Assembly: GCA_028023455.1 (NCBI GenBank) | Contig: JAQFVV010000049.1 | Span: 4,007,649 to 4,071,648, forward strand | Origin: Epiperipatus broadwayi | Lineage: Eukaryota > Onychophora > Udeonychophora > Euonychophora > Peripatidae | Direction of reading: 5' to 3' | Length of the DNA stretch: 64,000 bases | Part shown: in pieces, positions 12,640 through 25,763 of the stretch | How the letters are laid out: every line of letters begins with the position of its first letter | Numbering within the stretch: the first letter of the stretch is position 1 | Notes under the pieces: generated by a model | What the model saw: only the letters and a program-made list of their open reading frames with translations | Databases searched by the model: none | What the model was told of the DNA's origin: nothing | Translations under genes and position numbers: made by a program

Positions 12640-12805
12640 CTTAGTTTCTTTAAGATTTCAAATGGGAATCAAAGGATTTTATTTCAATTAACAGAAAACT
12701 CATTTATATATATATATATAAGAAGATAAAGATAGAGAAGTGGAGTAAATCCCATATGACAGTGTTTTTATATGAGAATCTGCCTCATCAGTCATGACCA
12801 AATTG
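12640..12805 (-). mobile_element. Penelope-like terminus with CTGATGAG motif
   Basis: On the minus strand, 12796 downward reads GACTGATGAGGCAGATTCTC, then AAAAACACTGTCATATGGG, then a pyrimidine-rich stretch ending in TATATATATA. The order (CUGAUGA core, possible stem II, A-rich part in place of GAAA, ...GTC, TA tract) parallels the terminus at 3190-3300. Stem II is degraded and GAAA has become AAAA, so any ribozyme would be dead. The assignment is by analogy. Confidence 0.35.
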
Positions 12806-15380
12806 TAGCATTACTTTAATTAACAATCAATTATTCATGATATTGCATTTTTTGATTTTTTTTTTTTACAAATGTTGGCCATTATTATTAAATGGTGGCT
12901 ATTTTGTGGAAGCCATTATTTTAGGAATAGGTAACATCAAAACAACCCTCCCAATAAAAATATTTTAAAAGAATTACTTATTATGTAATCTAAACATTTA
13001 GATAATAGTTAATAATAAATTGCAATTTTAGTAATTGAGATTCAGTATTATTGAAATGCATCTCTTCGACACTGTAGGAAACAATGATTTTCATTGTGAA
13101 CAGAGATAATTGCAAAATAAAATAAAAATTTAAATGCTATTTAGCATGTATTTGAAAATAAACTTTCACCTGATACAGAATGGAAGTACGTTAAAAAATA
13201 AATCAATAAATAGTTATCTTAAAAGCAATCTTTATATAATTAATTTCTAATTAACACTTTTGTATCTATAGAAATTTTAATTTCCCTCAGGTAAAACTGC
13301 ATCACTTTACGCAAGTATTGATAAAAGTTGTAAACAATATTACAATATTTGAATTAGGAATTATACATCAGATTTATAGATTATAAAAATAAACTTTATA
13401 TCTCTGTGGTGTTTAAAGCTTTGGAAAATTAAAATATAAACTCATAATATTGTCAAATTATGATAAAATGTATATCAAAATACCACAGTAATGTTTATAT
13501 TATATGCTGACTCTTACAAAGTTAACAATGATAACGGTGTGTGATAGGATAATTCTATATATCGTAAACTTTATTTAAGTAATTCTACATTAAACTATTT
13601 CATATACTAAAATGGAAAGCTAAGAAAATAAAAATAAAAAGATACTTTAAGTCATCTAGATATTACAAGTAATGTTATATGTTCAGAACATGTTACAAAA
13701 GCTATTTGTTAAATATATAAAAGAAAGAAAATAGGAATAAAGATAAATGCTTAAAATATTAAAGTAAGGTTTAAAGTCTTTTTACAAAAAAAGAAAGAAA
13801 ACAAAAGTATATAATAATTATTTAGAATTTATCAATTAGAAATATATTTGACAAATTGTATCACATATGGAAACAGAATGCATTAAATCCAAAATTAAAG
13901 TAGAACAGAATTTTTATGGTATAATAATAAAAGTAATGATATCTATATATTTAATATGTTTGATTAGTTTTTTCCATTTGGACAAATAACAAAAAAAAAA
14001 CAGTTCAAAGATTTCAGATCACACAAACAAAGTATGGAGATAATCAAAAAGTGATAAAAAGGTAAATACTCAAGAGAAAGAACAAGCAGATAACAATTGA
14101 CATCAGGTGAATGGAATAAACCTGGAGTAGATGTGTTGCAAGAAGAGATTACAATACATGAATAATTGAAATCTAACTGGAATTACAAAAGATTATAGAA
14201 GACCTTAAAAGCAACTGTGCATTGATAGGTAGATAAAAAAATTTCTTGTTTGATATAGAGAACAGAAGCTATAAATCAGAGAATATGAATTAAACTTAGA
14301 GTATCTTAAGTCTGAAGTGGATCAACAATATTTATTATAAACTAGATGCTAAAGTAATAGAAGAGAACTTTTATAAATGGATTTTATAAACAAAAGTAAA
14401 AAAAGTCTTTGCAAACATATGCAAAAGTAATTTGTTTTATAACAAATAAATTTTAAAAATCCATGTGGAATAATTGTCATTAACAGAAAAATCTAATTAA
14501 TTACCTAATTTTTAAAAATATTAGTAAAAAATAAGATTCAAGATATAAATATACATCAAATTGACTCTGAAAATTTTGGCTTATTAGTTCTATCATATTA
14601 CAAATTTGTGCATATAGATTTTTTTATATCTTTATATCATAAACAATTTATTTTGGTCACATTATTTTAGACCTATTTCTTTTCCTTTTATTATATGATT
14701 TTAAAATATTAATCTCCCCCCCCTCACAGACTTTCTTTTTAATCAAGATCAAAATATTTATTCATGATTTATGAATCTTTAATTAAACTAGCGCCACTTT
14801 TATCTTAATTTTATCCACTATTTTATTCTTTGTTTCATTTTTGTATTATGCTACCTATTAATTTTAATCTCCTTGGTCGAAAAGCAATTGCTTTCTTTTA
14901 TCTCCTTTTAATTTTTTATTATTATTTTCAGATCTTATTCTTTTTACCATCACCAGTAAAAAAATAAGAGGCTTTGCAAAACAAATGTAAGTTTAACTTA
15001 ACAATCTCTAAAACAATATTAATAACTCTTTTAAATGGTTTTTACTGACAATTCATTAATAATGACTGTTACCAGTCTTAATTGTTCCCTCTTTAAGTTT
15101 TTCAGGGAATTGTTGTAAGAGGTTTTTAAAATATAGTTAACCTATAGGAAAGCATTCTACATATCATTAATCATAGAAACAATGGATATATTGTGCTTGA
15201 ATTTTTAACTTGGAATAGAAAAAGCTTTTCAAAAGAAAAATCACAACCCTTGAAAATTACACTCTAATAATATTCATTCAAAACAGGCATAATGTAATTA
15301 CCAATGTTCCAAAAAATTTATGTTAATCACTGTATAAACAATTCTAAAAATATTATACAATCTTTGGTAACATTTTAAAT
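12806..15380. other. AT-rich stretch, nothing recognised
   Basis: No reading frame with protein-like composition and no strong repeat structure. There is a C-run near 14718 and several poly-A/poly-T tracts. Confidence 0.4.
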
Positions 15381-17036
15381 TTTTATCCAATTTATCTCAT
15401 TGTTGATTCACTATGCAATTTTACTATAATCACAGCTCAAGAAATTATATTACTATCATTTATTCATAGATAAAAGATGCAATGTTATATTTGTAACAGA
15501 AAAGACACATAGCAATAAACTGTGAAGGCAACAAATGTAAACACTGCAAAAAAATTAATTCCTCTTTACATCAGTGCCTAAGAGAAACCCAAATTAGAAA
15601 CAGAGAAAGAAATAATTCCAAACACCATTATTATTGAGGAAAACTCAAATACAGCTAATCTGGCAACAAGATGAAAGTATATAAACAGCAGCAAAAGAAA
15701 TTCTGAAAGGTAATGTAAAAATAGACAAACAAAAAATAACATCTGCCACATATAGTAAATAAAACACTTGATATTTTGGTAACAATTACACCATATATAT
15801 CACAACTAACACATAACTTCGATAATATAACAAAAAAAAAAAAAAACAGACTGTCCCCTTAAAGAAAATTCAAAAGAAAAAAAAACAGTTCCAGAGAATC
15901 AGCAAAAAAGATAGATTTGAGGCAAATGAATAATGGAAAAAAATTATAAAAAGACAATTCAAATAATGAAGACTCATTATTCTGATATCTCAGATGATGT
16001 ACTGAGATAAAGAAAAAATAAGTATGGCTTATTTATAATATAAGAAACATCTTTACACATAAAATAGTGTCAAATGAGAGGCAGTAATCACTACAAAAAA
16101 TACAATTATAGTTGCTCCATAATCACTAAATAAATAAATTTAGGCCTTAGGAAATTACATTTTAATTATGTCTATGTATCATTATATTTTTCTCACATAT
16201 ATAATTAACTCTAAATTTACAATAGAAAAAATTTTCAGTTTAATTTATAATTTTTTTTCCAAATATTATTAGTTTGGTGTAAAGCAGGAGAAGTATTAAT
16301 TATGAATTCAACATAGAGTCATTCAACATGGTGATTTAAGTTCAGTTAATAAAAAAAAATTAACTCAGAAGATGGTTTGATATTGTAAAATGACATATAA
16401 TTGGTTTGATTGAACCAAGATTTATGCAGAATCCAACATTGATCTCTCTGGCTCTCTCAATAGATCACGTTATTTAGCATTTTCAAGAGTATTGTCGGCC
16501 CCATCTGAAAGAACAGAGGTGATAATAGTCACACTCTGTAATTTTAATTCTTTAAAAATATTATAGATGAATAATTATCAATCATTACTATTCACCATCA
16601 AACAATAAGTCTACATATAGCTTTGATTAATCTAGTTCCAGATCAAAAAATAATAAACAGAATATTAGTCTTAATTTTTTTTTTGTTTATCATCTCAATA
16701 TGACTTTTTTAGTACTGGAAGATTTTAAAATGAATTGCAGCACTCATGACATTAAATACCTCATTATGAGATGGGTGAGTTTTCTGCCAAATAAGTCAGT
16801 CTCTTTTCTCAATGGTAGTCACTCCTTTTTCATTGATCTTGTCTTCTATTTGCTAATGTTGCATCTTATATAGACTACTAAGTTAGTTTCATTTCCAAGC
16901 TCAGATCACTCTGAAACAATGGTCACACTTAACATAATTCTAATCAAGAATTCAAGTCAGCACAAAAAAAAAAATTGTGCTGCAAACAAAGCCATGGAAT
17001 TTCTATTCAATGAAATTTATATTTTATTGTTTAAAC
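15381..17036 (+). pseudogene. APE-type LINE fragment D (ORF1 zinc knuckles to endonuclease end)
   Basis: Plus-strand relic of the family represented by copies A, B and C. Near 15475-15590, ORF1 shows two zinc knuckles, CYICNRK, a one-base shift, HIAINC, then CKHCKKINSSLHQC. Near 16630-16750 the end of the apurinic endonuclease reads FLVLEDFKMN, the counterpart of TILIGDFNF in C. Then SHSFFIDLVFYLLMLHLI and PSSDHSETMVTLN match LLIDLCFYSPMLHHLIE and FSDHSAQIVTID. Homology continues to NEIYILLFK and stops exactly where the TAC-type microsatellite begins at about 17037. The RT half is absent. Many frameshifts and stops. Confidence 0.65.
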
Positions 17037-17155
17037 GTGCTGCTGCTACTGCTGCTACTATTACTATTACTATGACTACTATTACACCTACTACTATCTC
17101 TACTACCACTATTACCACCACTACCACCACCACCACCACTACTACTACTACTTTT
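17037..17155. repeat. GCT/ACT/ACC microsatellite between LINE copies D and A
   Basis: About 40 imperfect trinucleotide units (GCT, ACT, ATT, ACC). It is the right boundary of fragment D and the 3' boundary of the minus-strand copy A. An apparent poly-threonine frame across it is only the repeat. Confidence 0.9.
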
Positions 17156-17459
17156 AGAATATATTTTATTGGCAATTTATATAAGGTTACATTTGTATTT
17201 TAACAGATAATTTTTGAAGTATGTACAATAAAAGGGAGTTGTATAAATTATGAAAGATTATAAGGTGAGTAATATAAGAAAAATCAATAAACATTACTAT
17301 TAAGGTGTTGATTATATACATAGATGGTTAAAAATGTTATTATTTTTCACTGAGATTGTACAAATGAAATTGAACAACAATAAGAAAAGGAAAAAATAAA
17401 ATAAGACAACAAAAAAACCTTTAAAAACCTATTTATCCATAGATTACAGTGGAGATGGT

Positions 17460-20400
17460 AGTGTAATTAGACTCTATATAGCTGCAAATATGTCTGGAGG
17501 CACTAAGGCCTGATCTCTTAATTTAATGCTGCCTAATTTGTTATTGAAGAGTGATTTAAGTTTCCTAGATGTGGGGTTGAAACAAAAATGACATCTGACA
17601 AAACAAAGCATAAAAAGAAAGTGGTAATTCTGATAAAGGAAAACAGATCTCTTTGGATGCTGTTAATGAGCATCTGAAGGGAGGTATTATGAGATTTTGT
17701 GATAGAATCTATCAGTGTCCTGTATGGTTGAAGTACCTTACATTGGAGTAAGAAGTGTTATATGGATTCTTCACCTTTATGGCAAAGTTGGCAATCAGCA
17801 TCTATGTTAACAAATGGCATTTTGTGAGATAAACAACTATTAGTTCAAAGGGCTTTACTGTTGATTTTTATAAGAAAGTCAAGATATTTAGGCTCTAAAT
17901 ACCAGAATTTAAATTTCTGAATGATTTGCTTGTTAGAAAGTGTAATTAAACTCTGTGGTGTGGGGGTGGCCTCTATCATATTGGTATGCCTATATGCTTT
18001 ACAGTATGTAGTTTTCTCAGAGGCAATATTTTGGTTTGTATTGAAATTAATTATATAGGATTACATGAGATAATTTAAAAATTTGTTTTTACAGGGTAGA
18101 GGTGTATCTGTAGATACTACAGGAAGTAACTTTTCTATAATAGGAAAATGTACTATTAATTTTACTATTGTATGTTCTTTGTAGATGATATACAGTTATA
18201 GAGTGCATTGATAGTCCATTGTGGCTAACAGAAATTTACATCAATTTGATGCCCATAGCTACAGTTTTCCTACCCCATATGAGTCTTGTATGTAATGAGT
18301 TGATTTTTTAAAAAAGAGTTAGTATATTTTATTATGGGCATATAGTATGTGGTTTTGGGGAAGATGGATATATTTAAGTGTGCAATTTTTTTATGTAATA
18401 ATAGGTAGGCTTTAGAGAGTGAATTTGCAGTTTGTTCAATGGATGAAATTAATGAGTCTTGAATTGTGATCCTCATGGCATTTGCTGATTTGTGTATGGC
18501 AAAACCCAGAAAATTTTGAGTTGGAGCAGTAATATAGAAAGAGTGGAGTTTCCAGTTAGGATGTTCCATGTAGCTGATTTGTTTAGGTTAAGGTTGAGTT
18601 TGTATTGGGTGGTGTAATTATTTATTGTTCTGATTAGTTGAGGGAGGATTTTTTTTTGAAGGGAGAAATATAACTATGTCATCTATGTAACTGATGTGTG
18701 TGTAATATTTTTGTTAATTGTAAAGATATATATACCAGGCAGGTTATTTTCAATGTTATGTGGTAAGGGGTTAATGTAGGTTATAAAAAGTAAGGCACTT
18801 AGTGGTGAGCCTTGGGGAATTGAATTATAGGGAGTAAAACTAGATGAAGTTTGGCCATTCAGAGTAACATGTATTTCTCTGTTTATAAGGATAGTAAGAA
18901 TGTAAAGTAAAGGTGTGAGTATATTATAAGTTTTAAGGGAGTGTATTAGGGTTTCTATTGGAACAAAATCAAATACTGTGACAATGTCCAGCTGAAATTT
19001 TCCTAGAATGTCTAATATGATCTATGAGTATTTTGAAAAGAGAGATTGCAGTACAGGTAGATGATTCTTTCTTGGTAAATTGAAAATCAGATATGGAAGA
19101 TAAGATTAGAGGTTGTATTTTGTCTTTGATAATTGATTCAACGGTTTTGATGAGGATAGGGGTCATAGATATTGGCCGCAAATTGCTAAGCGGTTATATT
19201 TATTTTTTTAAGGAAGGGTACTAAAGAGACTGGGTAGAGCTGTTCAATTTGATGTATTTCTTCTGATAAATAATTTGGAAGGTTATGTATTATAGCCATT
19301 GTGAAATAGCTAAGATGAGTGAGAATGAATTTTGGTATTGTGTGTGAACCAGGGTGTATACTGTTAGGAAGAGAAGATAAGTTTAGAATGATATTAAGTT
19401 TAGTTATACCATGATTATGATTGCAAAATTCAAATAGGTTTGTGTGCATATCATGGTATGTAGAGGTTTGAAAAATACTTTTAAAATGTAAGAAGATTAG
19501 AGGGAACATGTTTTGTCCAGAAAGATTGTTCATTTTGGGTAGTAGAGGATGGAGTGCTCTTTTTATTTTTGTAAGCAAGGGCTCAGTGAATATATCCTTT
19601 ATACTGGTTGTGTGGTTGTGCAAGATATATTTTTGCCTTTTTTGTAGAGAGGTATTTAGTAAGCATTGAAAATTTTCATATTGCTGTTTAAGCAGCATTA
19701 TAGTTGGAATAGAGGCAGGGTCACTCGATGTATTTTTAATTTTATATGAAGAGCATCTAATTCTTTGACTAGAGCAGTGGGTGATTTGTTTTGTCTGGTA
19801 TAGTGCTTTATTCCAGAGTGAATGATGTTGATGAATGTTTGTCATGCTTCAGTGGGGTAAAGATGAAGGATATTAATTTTTTTTAAAAATGATATAGATT
19901 TCAAAAGTCACTGCTTCAGGAATAGCAGATTTTAGCAGAAGATGAACAGTGTTATTACAAGGTAGGCAAAGATTCATGTTAAGGTTAATGTTTAAGTTGA
20001 TATTTAAAGCAAAGTGATCTGAAAAACTAACAGGATGAAGAGAAGGTTTAATGATAAAGTGTAAGTCAGAAGAGTAAAAAAGTTTTTGGTGTAGAAGGAG
20101 AAAACGTTACTTGGAAAGAAACCTTTGGCACTCATCAATCTGTGGTTAATGAGGTGGAGATATTTGGAAAGGAAAGCAGAAGTATGGTATGTTGAAGTCA
20201 CTTACAAGAATAGTAGGGAAAGAGTTGGCTGCTAGTGTGATATTTATTTGATTAATTAATTTCTGTATTATTGTGGGCTTATTATAAAAGTTACTGACCT
20301 TAATGATGTTAATGGTGAAAGCAGTGGGATGTTGTCTTACTATAATCATGTTTCATCCAAATATAAAATTTTGAGTGATTCAAATGGGTCATTATGGTGA

Positions 20401-20611
20401 ATAAGAATGCCAACTTCTGCTATTGTTATGTAGAGATTTCTACATATCCAAATCTGCCCAGAAGAATTTGGGGGTTAATTTTGTTAGTGATTTTAGTTTC
20501 AGTGAATAGTATGATGTGAGGAGTAAATTGTTTTATTCAGTTGTTTAGTGCATAAATTCTTTCATGAGTGTTTAGGTCTCTTGTGTTAATTATAGTAATT
20601 CTAACTTTCAT
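17460..20611 (-). pseudogene. Copy A ORF2 (APE endonuclease, reverse transcriptase, C-terminal zinc motif)
   Basis: It opens at 20611 with MKVRITIINTRDLN. The endonuclease keeps the catalytic ETK box (FTETKIT, about 20490-20500) and TILVSDFNI near 20210. The thumb/linker follows at 19845-19186. RT motifs are RPISMTPILIKTVESIIKDK (about 19180), LDIVTVFDFV (motif A), PQGSPLSALLF (motif B) and SYIDDIVIFL (catalytic box, about 18690). The region 18569-18270 has LSKAYLLL and TYYMPIIKYT, matching C. Near 17830-17750 is the C-terminal zinc motif CQLCH...H with both cysteines intact. The frame breaks in at least six places. No RNase H domain is seen. Confidence 0.75.
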
Positions 20612-20805
20612 AGTGAAGGTTTTGTGTTTGCATGGGTTTAGATAGGATTGTGCATATTTATAGTAAGATTATATATAAAAGGTGAAGATCAGGTGTGTGA
20701 CTATTGAATTTACCTTTATATATTTTTATGTTAAGGCTTCAGACATTAAATTTTAAAAAGAAGGAAAGTAATAAATAATCAGTTTCCACTATTTATGATG
20801 CTGCA

Positions 20806-22208
20806 TTACCTATGAGGAGAGTCTTGTTGAGTTGCTGTGCTGGATGTGGTACGAATGGTTATAAAATTATTATTGTCTTTGGATTTCTTGGTAGTTCTTC
20901 TGTTGATGCAAGGGTCCATGAGTAATTGCCTGGTCCAGTGACTGTCCATGGAGACTTCCAATGGATAAGTGTTGAGATTAGTGGCTTTCAGTTTCTTTTT
21001 TGCTGGGGTGGTAAAGTTGTTTCTGTCTGTGTTGTTGATAGATTGTTTGTTCCCAGTAAGCATTTGTTGGTCAGCTGTTTTTGCTTTGCTGGCATTGATT
21101 TTCCTTTTCATCTTTTTTAAGCTTTTTTAATTAGCTATTTGGAAGGGTGTAGTATCATCTATATTGTTCCCATGATGCTCTGATGATGATGTAGAGATCA
21201 TATTCTCATCATCAGATTCTGTGTTTGTGTCTAGGGATTTTTTATTATTAATTTTACCTTGATTGATATTGGTAGGAGAGGTGTTTCTAATTGTTACTTG
21301 TTTCAACAATATGGAATGGTTGATTGCTTTTAATGATGGTGATGCTTCATTTTTTAGCTGGTTGTATTGCATTAGTAACATTGCTTTGTTGTTCCTTTGG
21401 TATTTTTGTACATTGGTATAATTTGGTTAATTTAAGTCCACAGTTAGTACAAAATTTGTTAGGGCAATCTTTTATTATATGACTTTTTTTGTTTACAAAA
21501 AAAACATTGAAGTGGAATACTTTTAAATGTCATAATTAGCAGCAATGTGTCTGTTGAATGTAGAGTTGGAATATCTATTGCATTAATATTTTTGTTCAAA
21601 GTGAAGGCAAAGCTAGCTTAATTTGTTAATACAGGAGTAGCTGCTTTTTTTTCCAATTGATATTTAAAATTGGAAACGTTGCCATATTTTTTGAGTAATA
21701 ACCAGAGATCCATTTCTGTTAATTCTACATAACAGTTTTTAATTTGCCTGTTTAATAATAGAGGGTAATTAATGTCAATGTAGCAAAGCATTTTCGCATT
21801 TAGAAATTTAATATTTTTTAAAAAAATATCCTTTTGCATTTTACTGTGAAACTCAATACATAAATATCTATTGTTAGGATGGTTTAGAATTTTATAAATG
21901 TAGCTCCACAGCTTCTTTTCTGCTAATAATTGATAGAATTCATCAGTTGGAAATTTTGTAAGTTTGCAGTTAATATTTGTGGTGGTTATTATGATGGATT
22001 TGCCATTGTAAAATTTTTTAAAAGATTTTAGCAAATTTTGTGGAACAGTATAATTGAATTTGTCTGAATAATATGCATATAAATCAGGTGTTATTTGTTG
22101 TGAGTTTAAAGTGTTTGTGGTATCCATAATTTGATTGTCATCATTTTTGTAATCAAGGTTATAAACTTCTGTGATGTCTTCCAATGTCAATTGAACATTA
22201 TTGTCCAT
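20806..22208 (-). pseudogene. Copy A ORF1 (RNA-binding, gag-like with CCHC knuckles)
   Basis: It starts with ATG at 22208 (MDNNVQLTLEDITEVYN) and is open for 196 codons. That part aligns with C ORF1 through LLKSFKKFYNGKSIIITTT and KFPTDEFYQLLAEKKLW. After a stop and a frame change, near 21510-21430, two zinc knuckles appear: CFFCKQK, a one-base shift, HIIKDC, then CTNCGLKLTKLYQC. The C-terminal part is open in two pieces (21381-21127 and 21111-20806), polar and lysine-rich, with TPAKKKLKAT as a possible nuclear localisation patch. ORF1 proteins of this kind bind element RNA. The frame may originally have begun further upstream, because a MEEICNPQES frame lies near 22590. Confidence 0.7.
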
Positions 22209-22810
22209 GTTTTAAGAATGATCTTTAATGGCCCTTGCATAAGTATTACATTAAATATATTTTTAGTATTAAAGTTGTAGTATTAGAGATTTTGATTAAT
22301 GAATCTTCTTTGATTGCATTTCAATTGATTGACTTATTTTGATTGGAGTTGTAGATTAGGAAAATTTTCCATATTATTGCTAAACCCTGTAGGCTTGATT
22401 CTTGTTCGGCATGCTTTTCTCCAATTTAAAATTTATTTTCTGCTAATGGAGTTATTTTTTTAAAAGCCTTTTAATTATTTTTATTATGAGAAATTTGATT
22501 AATTTCAGATTGAAAATTGGAAAAGATAATAGGGGCTGTCAAATTATGATCAGCAATGTTAGATTCTTGAGGATTGCAAATTTCCTCCATAATGGTGGAA
22601 TTCAATGGGTCATTAAACACCATTAAAAATAGTTATATTTAGGTCTGTGATGTAAAATTGACCTACCTAGATATTTGAAACTGTTCAGTAGTTGTTCAAA
22701 CGTCTACTGTATGTAAAATAGAAAATAAAATGTTGAATAAAATTATAATAAACAATTTTTCCGAGAGCATGAAATGGTGCAGCTGAGCTGTATGAATGCC
22801 ACCTAGTGGG

Positions 22811-22828
22811 GTCTACTACTACTACTAC
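22811..22828. repeat. Short TAC/TAG tract between LINE copies B and A
   Basis: Five to six TAC units on the plus strand (TAG on the minus). It is the 3' tail of copy B and at the same time the 5' flank of copy A. Confidence 0.85.
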
Positions 22829-25595
22829 TATTTTTAAAACATATTTTATTAGCTATTTATATATGGTTACATTGATTTTTATCAGGCAAATTTTATATAA
22901 ACACAAAACCAATTGTACAAATTATAAGGAAGTAAGAAACATGAAAAAAAATAAATTGTTGATTATATATATATAGAGAGAGAGCAACATATATTATCAT
23001 TTTCCCATAAAAATCAAATTGAGATATAGTTAAGTGCATATAAAACTAATTCTATATATTGTGCTAAAATTAAAAAAAGTATCAATATGACATTTAAAAG
23101 AAAAATTCTATTTATATACATAGTGCTGTGGAAAAAAAGTGAGTTCCAGGATTGGAGGTAGATTAACTAGAGTCCAGGTGACTGCATAAATGTCTGCAGG
23201 GGTCAGGGTATGGTCTCTCTGATTTTTCCTAATTTATTAAGAAAAAGAGAGTTGTATTTTTGGGATGTTGAGTTGAAACAAAAATGACACCTCAGAAACC
23301 AGAGGGTAAAAACTATAGAAATTGTAATTCTAATATTAGGGGAAAGACCTCTTCATATATTGTCAATCAATGTTGTTATATATTAATTTTGGGATTTGGA
23401 TAAAAATAATGTTTTGGTACATGTTTTATGCAGGGTATAGTAGCAGAAAGTGGCTTAGAACATTCTATGGCATAGTGAGCAATAAGCATCAAAATCTATA
23501 CATGGCATCTTTCTTGCAAGAAATGAGTTAATGGAAAGAGCTTCTGAGTTGATTTTTATTAGGAAATCAAAATATTTTGCTTTGAGATGCCAATGTTTAA
23601 ACTTTTGCATTATTTGTTTATTTGTAAAAGTGAGAATAGTATGAGGTATATTACTGCATTCTGTTTTGTTTATAAGATGGTAAGTTTGCCAATAATTTGT
23701 TTTGTTGGCAAAAGTATTATGGGTTAGTGGAATATATTTTGATATCACATTTAGAATTTTATCAATAAGCTTACATTTATTTGGTGGTGGTGTATCAGTT
23801 TGGGGGGATTTGGATAAATTGTTGGGTGTCAGGATAGCAATTGGTTATTCTATTGATTTCATTATTGCCCTTTGATAACAAAAGACTGTGATATTATGTA
23901 CTGAGAGACCATTGAATTTGCATGTTTTTGTATATTTTTAATGTTTATTGATATAGACTTTTTTTCCCCATATAAGTTTTGTGCATAAATTAATTTTGTT
24001 AGTAAATAAAGTAGTGTATTTTATTATTGGGCAATACTAGGTTGTTTTTGGAAATAATAAAATATTAATGACAGATATTTTAGCATGAATTGAAAGATAA
24101 GCTTTCGATAAGGAGTTGATAGTGGATTTTATTGAGATATGAACACTGTTCTGGATTGCAGTTCTCATATTATTTACAGAAAGATAGATAAAGAAACCAA
24201 AAAGTTATGAGGGTTTGCTGTAAAGGGATAGTCAATTTTATTTACTGTCAATATGTTCCAGGATGATGATGTGGGCCTGTTAAATTGTAATTAATACTCT
24301 TTAGTGTAGTCTTCAAGTATGCTTACTAGTTGAAGAATATATTTTTTTGAAGGGAGGAAGATATCAATATCATTCATGTAGCAAATATGTGTGATGTATT
24401 TATTTATGGTGTTGATCAGAATCCCTGAATGTCTTCTTTCAAGGTCCATCAAAAGAGGGTTAATATAGGCAATAAAAATAGTGCACTAAGAGGTGAGCCT
24501 TGAGATATTGAGTTGTAAATGTTAAAACTGGGGGTTGTTTTTCCATTTAATGTAGTAAAAATTTGTCTGTTTGTAAGTATGTTAGCAATAATGTAGAGGA
24601 GAGGGGTTAGAATCTTGAGATTTTTTAGAAGGTGTAATAGTTTATCTATTGGTGCTGAGTCAAGGGCAGCAGAGATGTCTAATTAAATTGTGATAGGTCC
24701 AGTCTTTCTGGAAGTTCTCATATCTATTATAATTTTGAAAAGCATGACTGCTTCAGAAGTTGAGGATGTTTTCTTTGTAAATTGGAATGGTGAAATTGAA
24801 GTCAGAAGTATAGGTTGCATTTTATTTTTTATAAGTGATTCAATTGTTTTGATTAGGATAGGTGTCATTGAGATAGGTCATAATTTGTTTAGAAAAGAGG
24901 GAATAGTGTTTTGTTTAAGAAAGGGAACTATGAATACATGGTGTAATTCATCAATAATATGTATTTGTATGGCAAGGTGGTTTAGAATCTTATATATTGT
25001 AGGAATTGTGAAGTGATTGACATGTGTCCACATAAATTTGGGGATGGCATATAGTCCAGGATGTGTACTGTCAGGCATTGATTTCAATGTAAGAGCTATT
25101 TCATGTTTTAGGATAATGTGATTGGAATCACTGAATCCAAATAGAAAAGGAGCAATTAAATTTTTTTGTATTAGATTGTAATTTTTCTTTGAAGTGAAAA
25201 AAAAAAGTGAGGAAGCATATTTTCTCTAACTATTAGTTGGTTGTTTTTTTTATAAGAGAATATGCTGTTAATTCTTTACTTTTGTAGCCTATGGCCCATC
25301 TTATATAACCTTTGGACCAATTATGGGCTGTGTCAAAAATATGTTTGATTTTTTAGTAGACAAATATATTCTGATAATTTAAACTGTGTTTTTTTATATT
25401 TTTGTTTAAATGTAAGGATAGAGGAAATACAGTTTTTATCATAGGATAGTTTTTAATTTTTGGTGGAGAGTGTCTAATTCTTTTACTAGGGAGGTGGGAG
25501 ATTTAATTTTTTTCATGTAAAAATTGATAATACAGGAAATGATGTTTATAAAGGAAACCCAAGCATCTACAATATGTTTATTTTCCTAAAGTAGA
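22829..25595 (-). mobile_element. APE-type LINE copy B, 5'-truncated
   Basis: About 2.77 kb of the same family as A. It begins in the linker after the endonuclease and runs to the 3' UTR, which ends AATAAAATATGTTTTAAAAA before TAG repeats. The 3' end parallels A (TGTAACC...TATATAAAT...AATAAAATAT). Its 5' truncation point lies about 10 bp from the long TAC/TTA microsatellite at 25606. The 5' truncation fits incomplete target-primed reverse transcription. Confidence 0.8.
23400..25560 (-). pseudogene. Copy B ORF2 (RT domain and C-terminal zinc motif)
   Basis: Readable blocks on the minus strand are STHPGLYAIPKFMWTHV (A has SIHPGSHTIPKFILTHL), PISMTPILIKTIESLIKNKM, ISPFQFTKKTSSTSEAVMLF, ISAALDSAPID (motif A, now LDISAALDS), SISQGSPLSAL (motif B) and CYMNDIDIFLPSKK near 24380. 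In the last the first aspartate of the YxDD box has become asparagine, which would abolish polymerisation. Near 23490 DFDAYCSLCHRMF is the C-terminal zinc motif. The frame is broken repeatedly, and more so than in A. Confidence 0.7.
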
Positions 25596-25605
25596 TATAT
25601 ATTTA

Positions 25606-25696
25606 ATGCTACTACCACCATTATTACCACTACTACCACCACTACTACCCCTACTACCACCACTACTACTACTATCACTACCAGTAATACTACTAT

Positions 25697-25734
<38 letters not shown>

Positions 25735-25763
25735 TTTATTATTATTATTATTATTATTATTAC
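25606..25763. repeat. Long compound TAC/ACC/TTA microsatellite
   Basis: About 50 trinucleotide units, mostly CTA and CCA types, then TTA. It forms the 5' flank of LINE copy B. Confidence 0.9.

Larger units (their letters stand above)
17156..22808 (-). mobile_element. APE-type LINE copy A, near full length
   Basis: A two-ORF non-LTR retrotransposon of about 5.65 kb. The 5' end lies just after B's TAG tail (22811-22828) and starts with a relatively G+C-rich leader. ORF1, ORF2 and a short 3' UTR follow, ending AATAAAATATATTCTAAAA before a GTA repeat. It has the same architecture as copy C but is clearly a different subfamily. The endonuclease type and NVRGLN-like start in C suggest the L1/Tx1 side of the LINE tree, but clade placement needs a tree. 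Nonsense and frameshift changes make it inactive. Confidence 0.8.

Noticed and set aside
16919-17203. 94-codon plus-strand frame with a poly-Thr tract
   Set aside because: The first third is the tail of LINE fragment D in frame, the Thr tract is the ACT/ACC microsatellite, and the end is LINE A's antisense 3' UTR.
24690-25016. 108-codon plus-strand frame
   Set aside because: Antisense shadow of the RT domain of LINE copy B.
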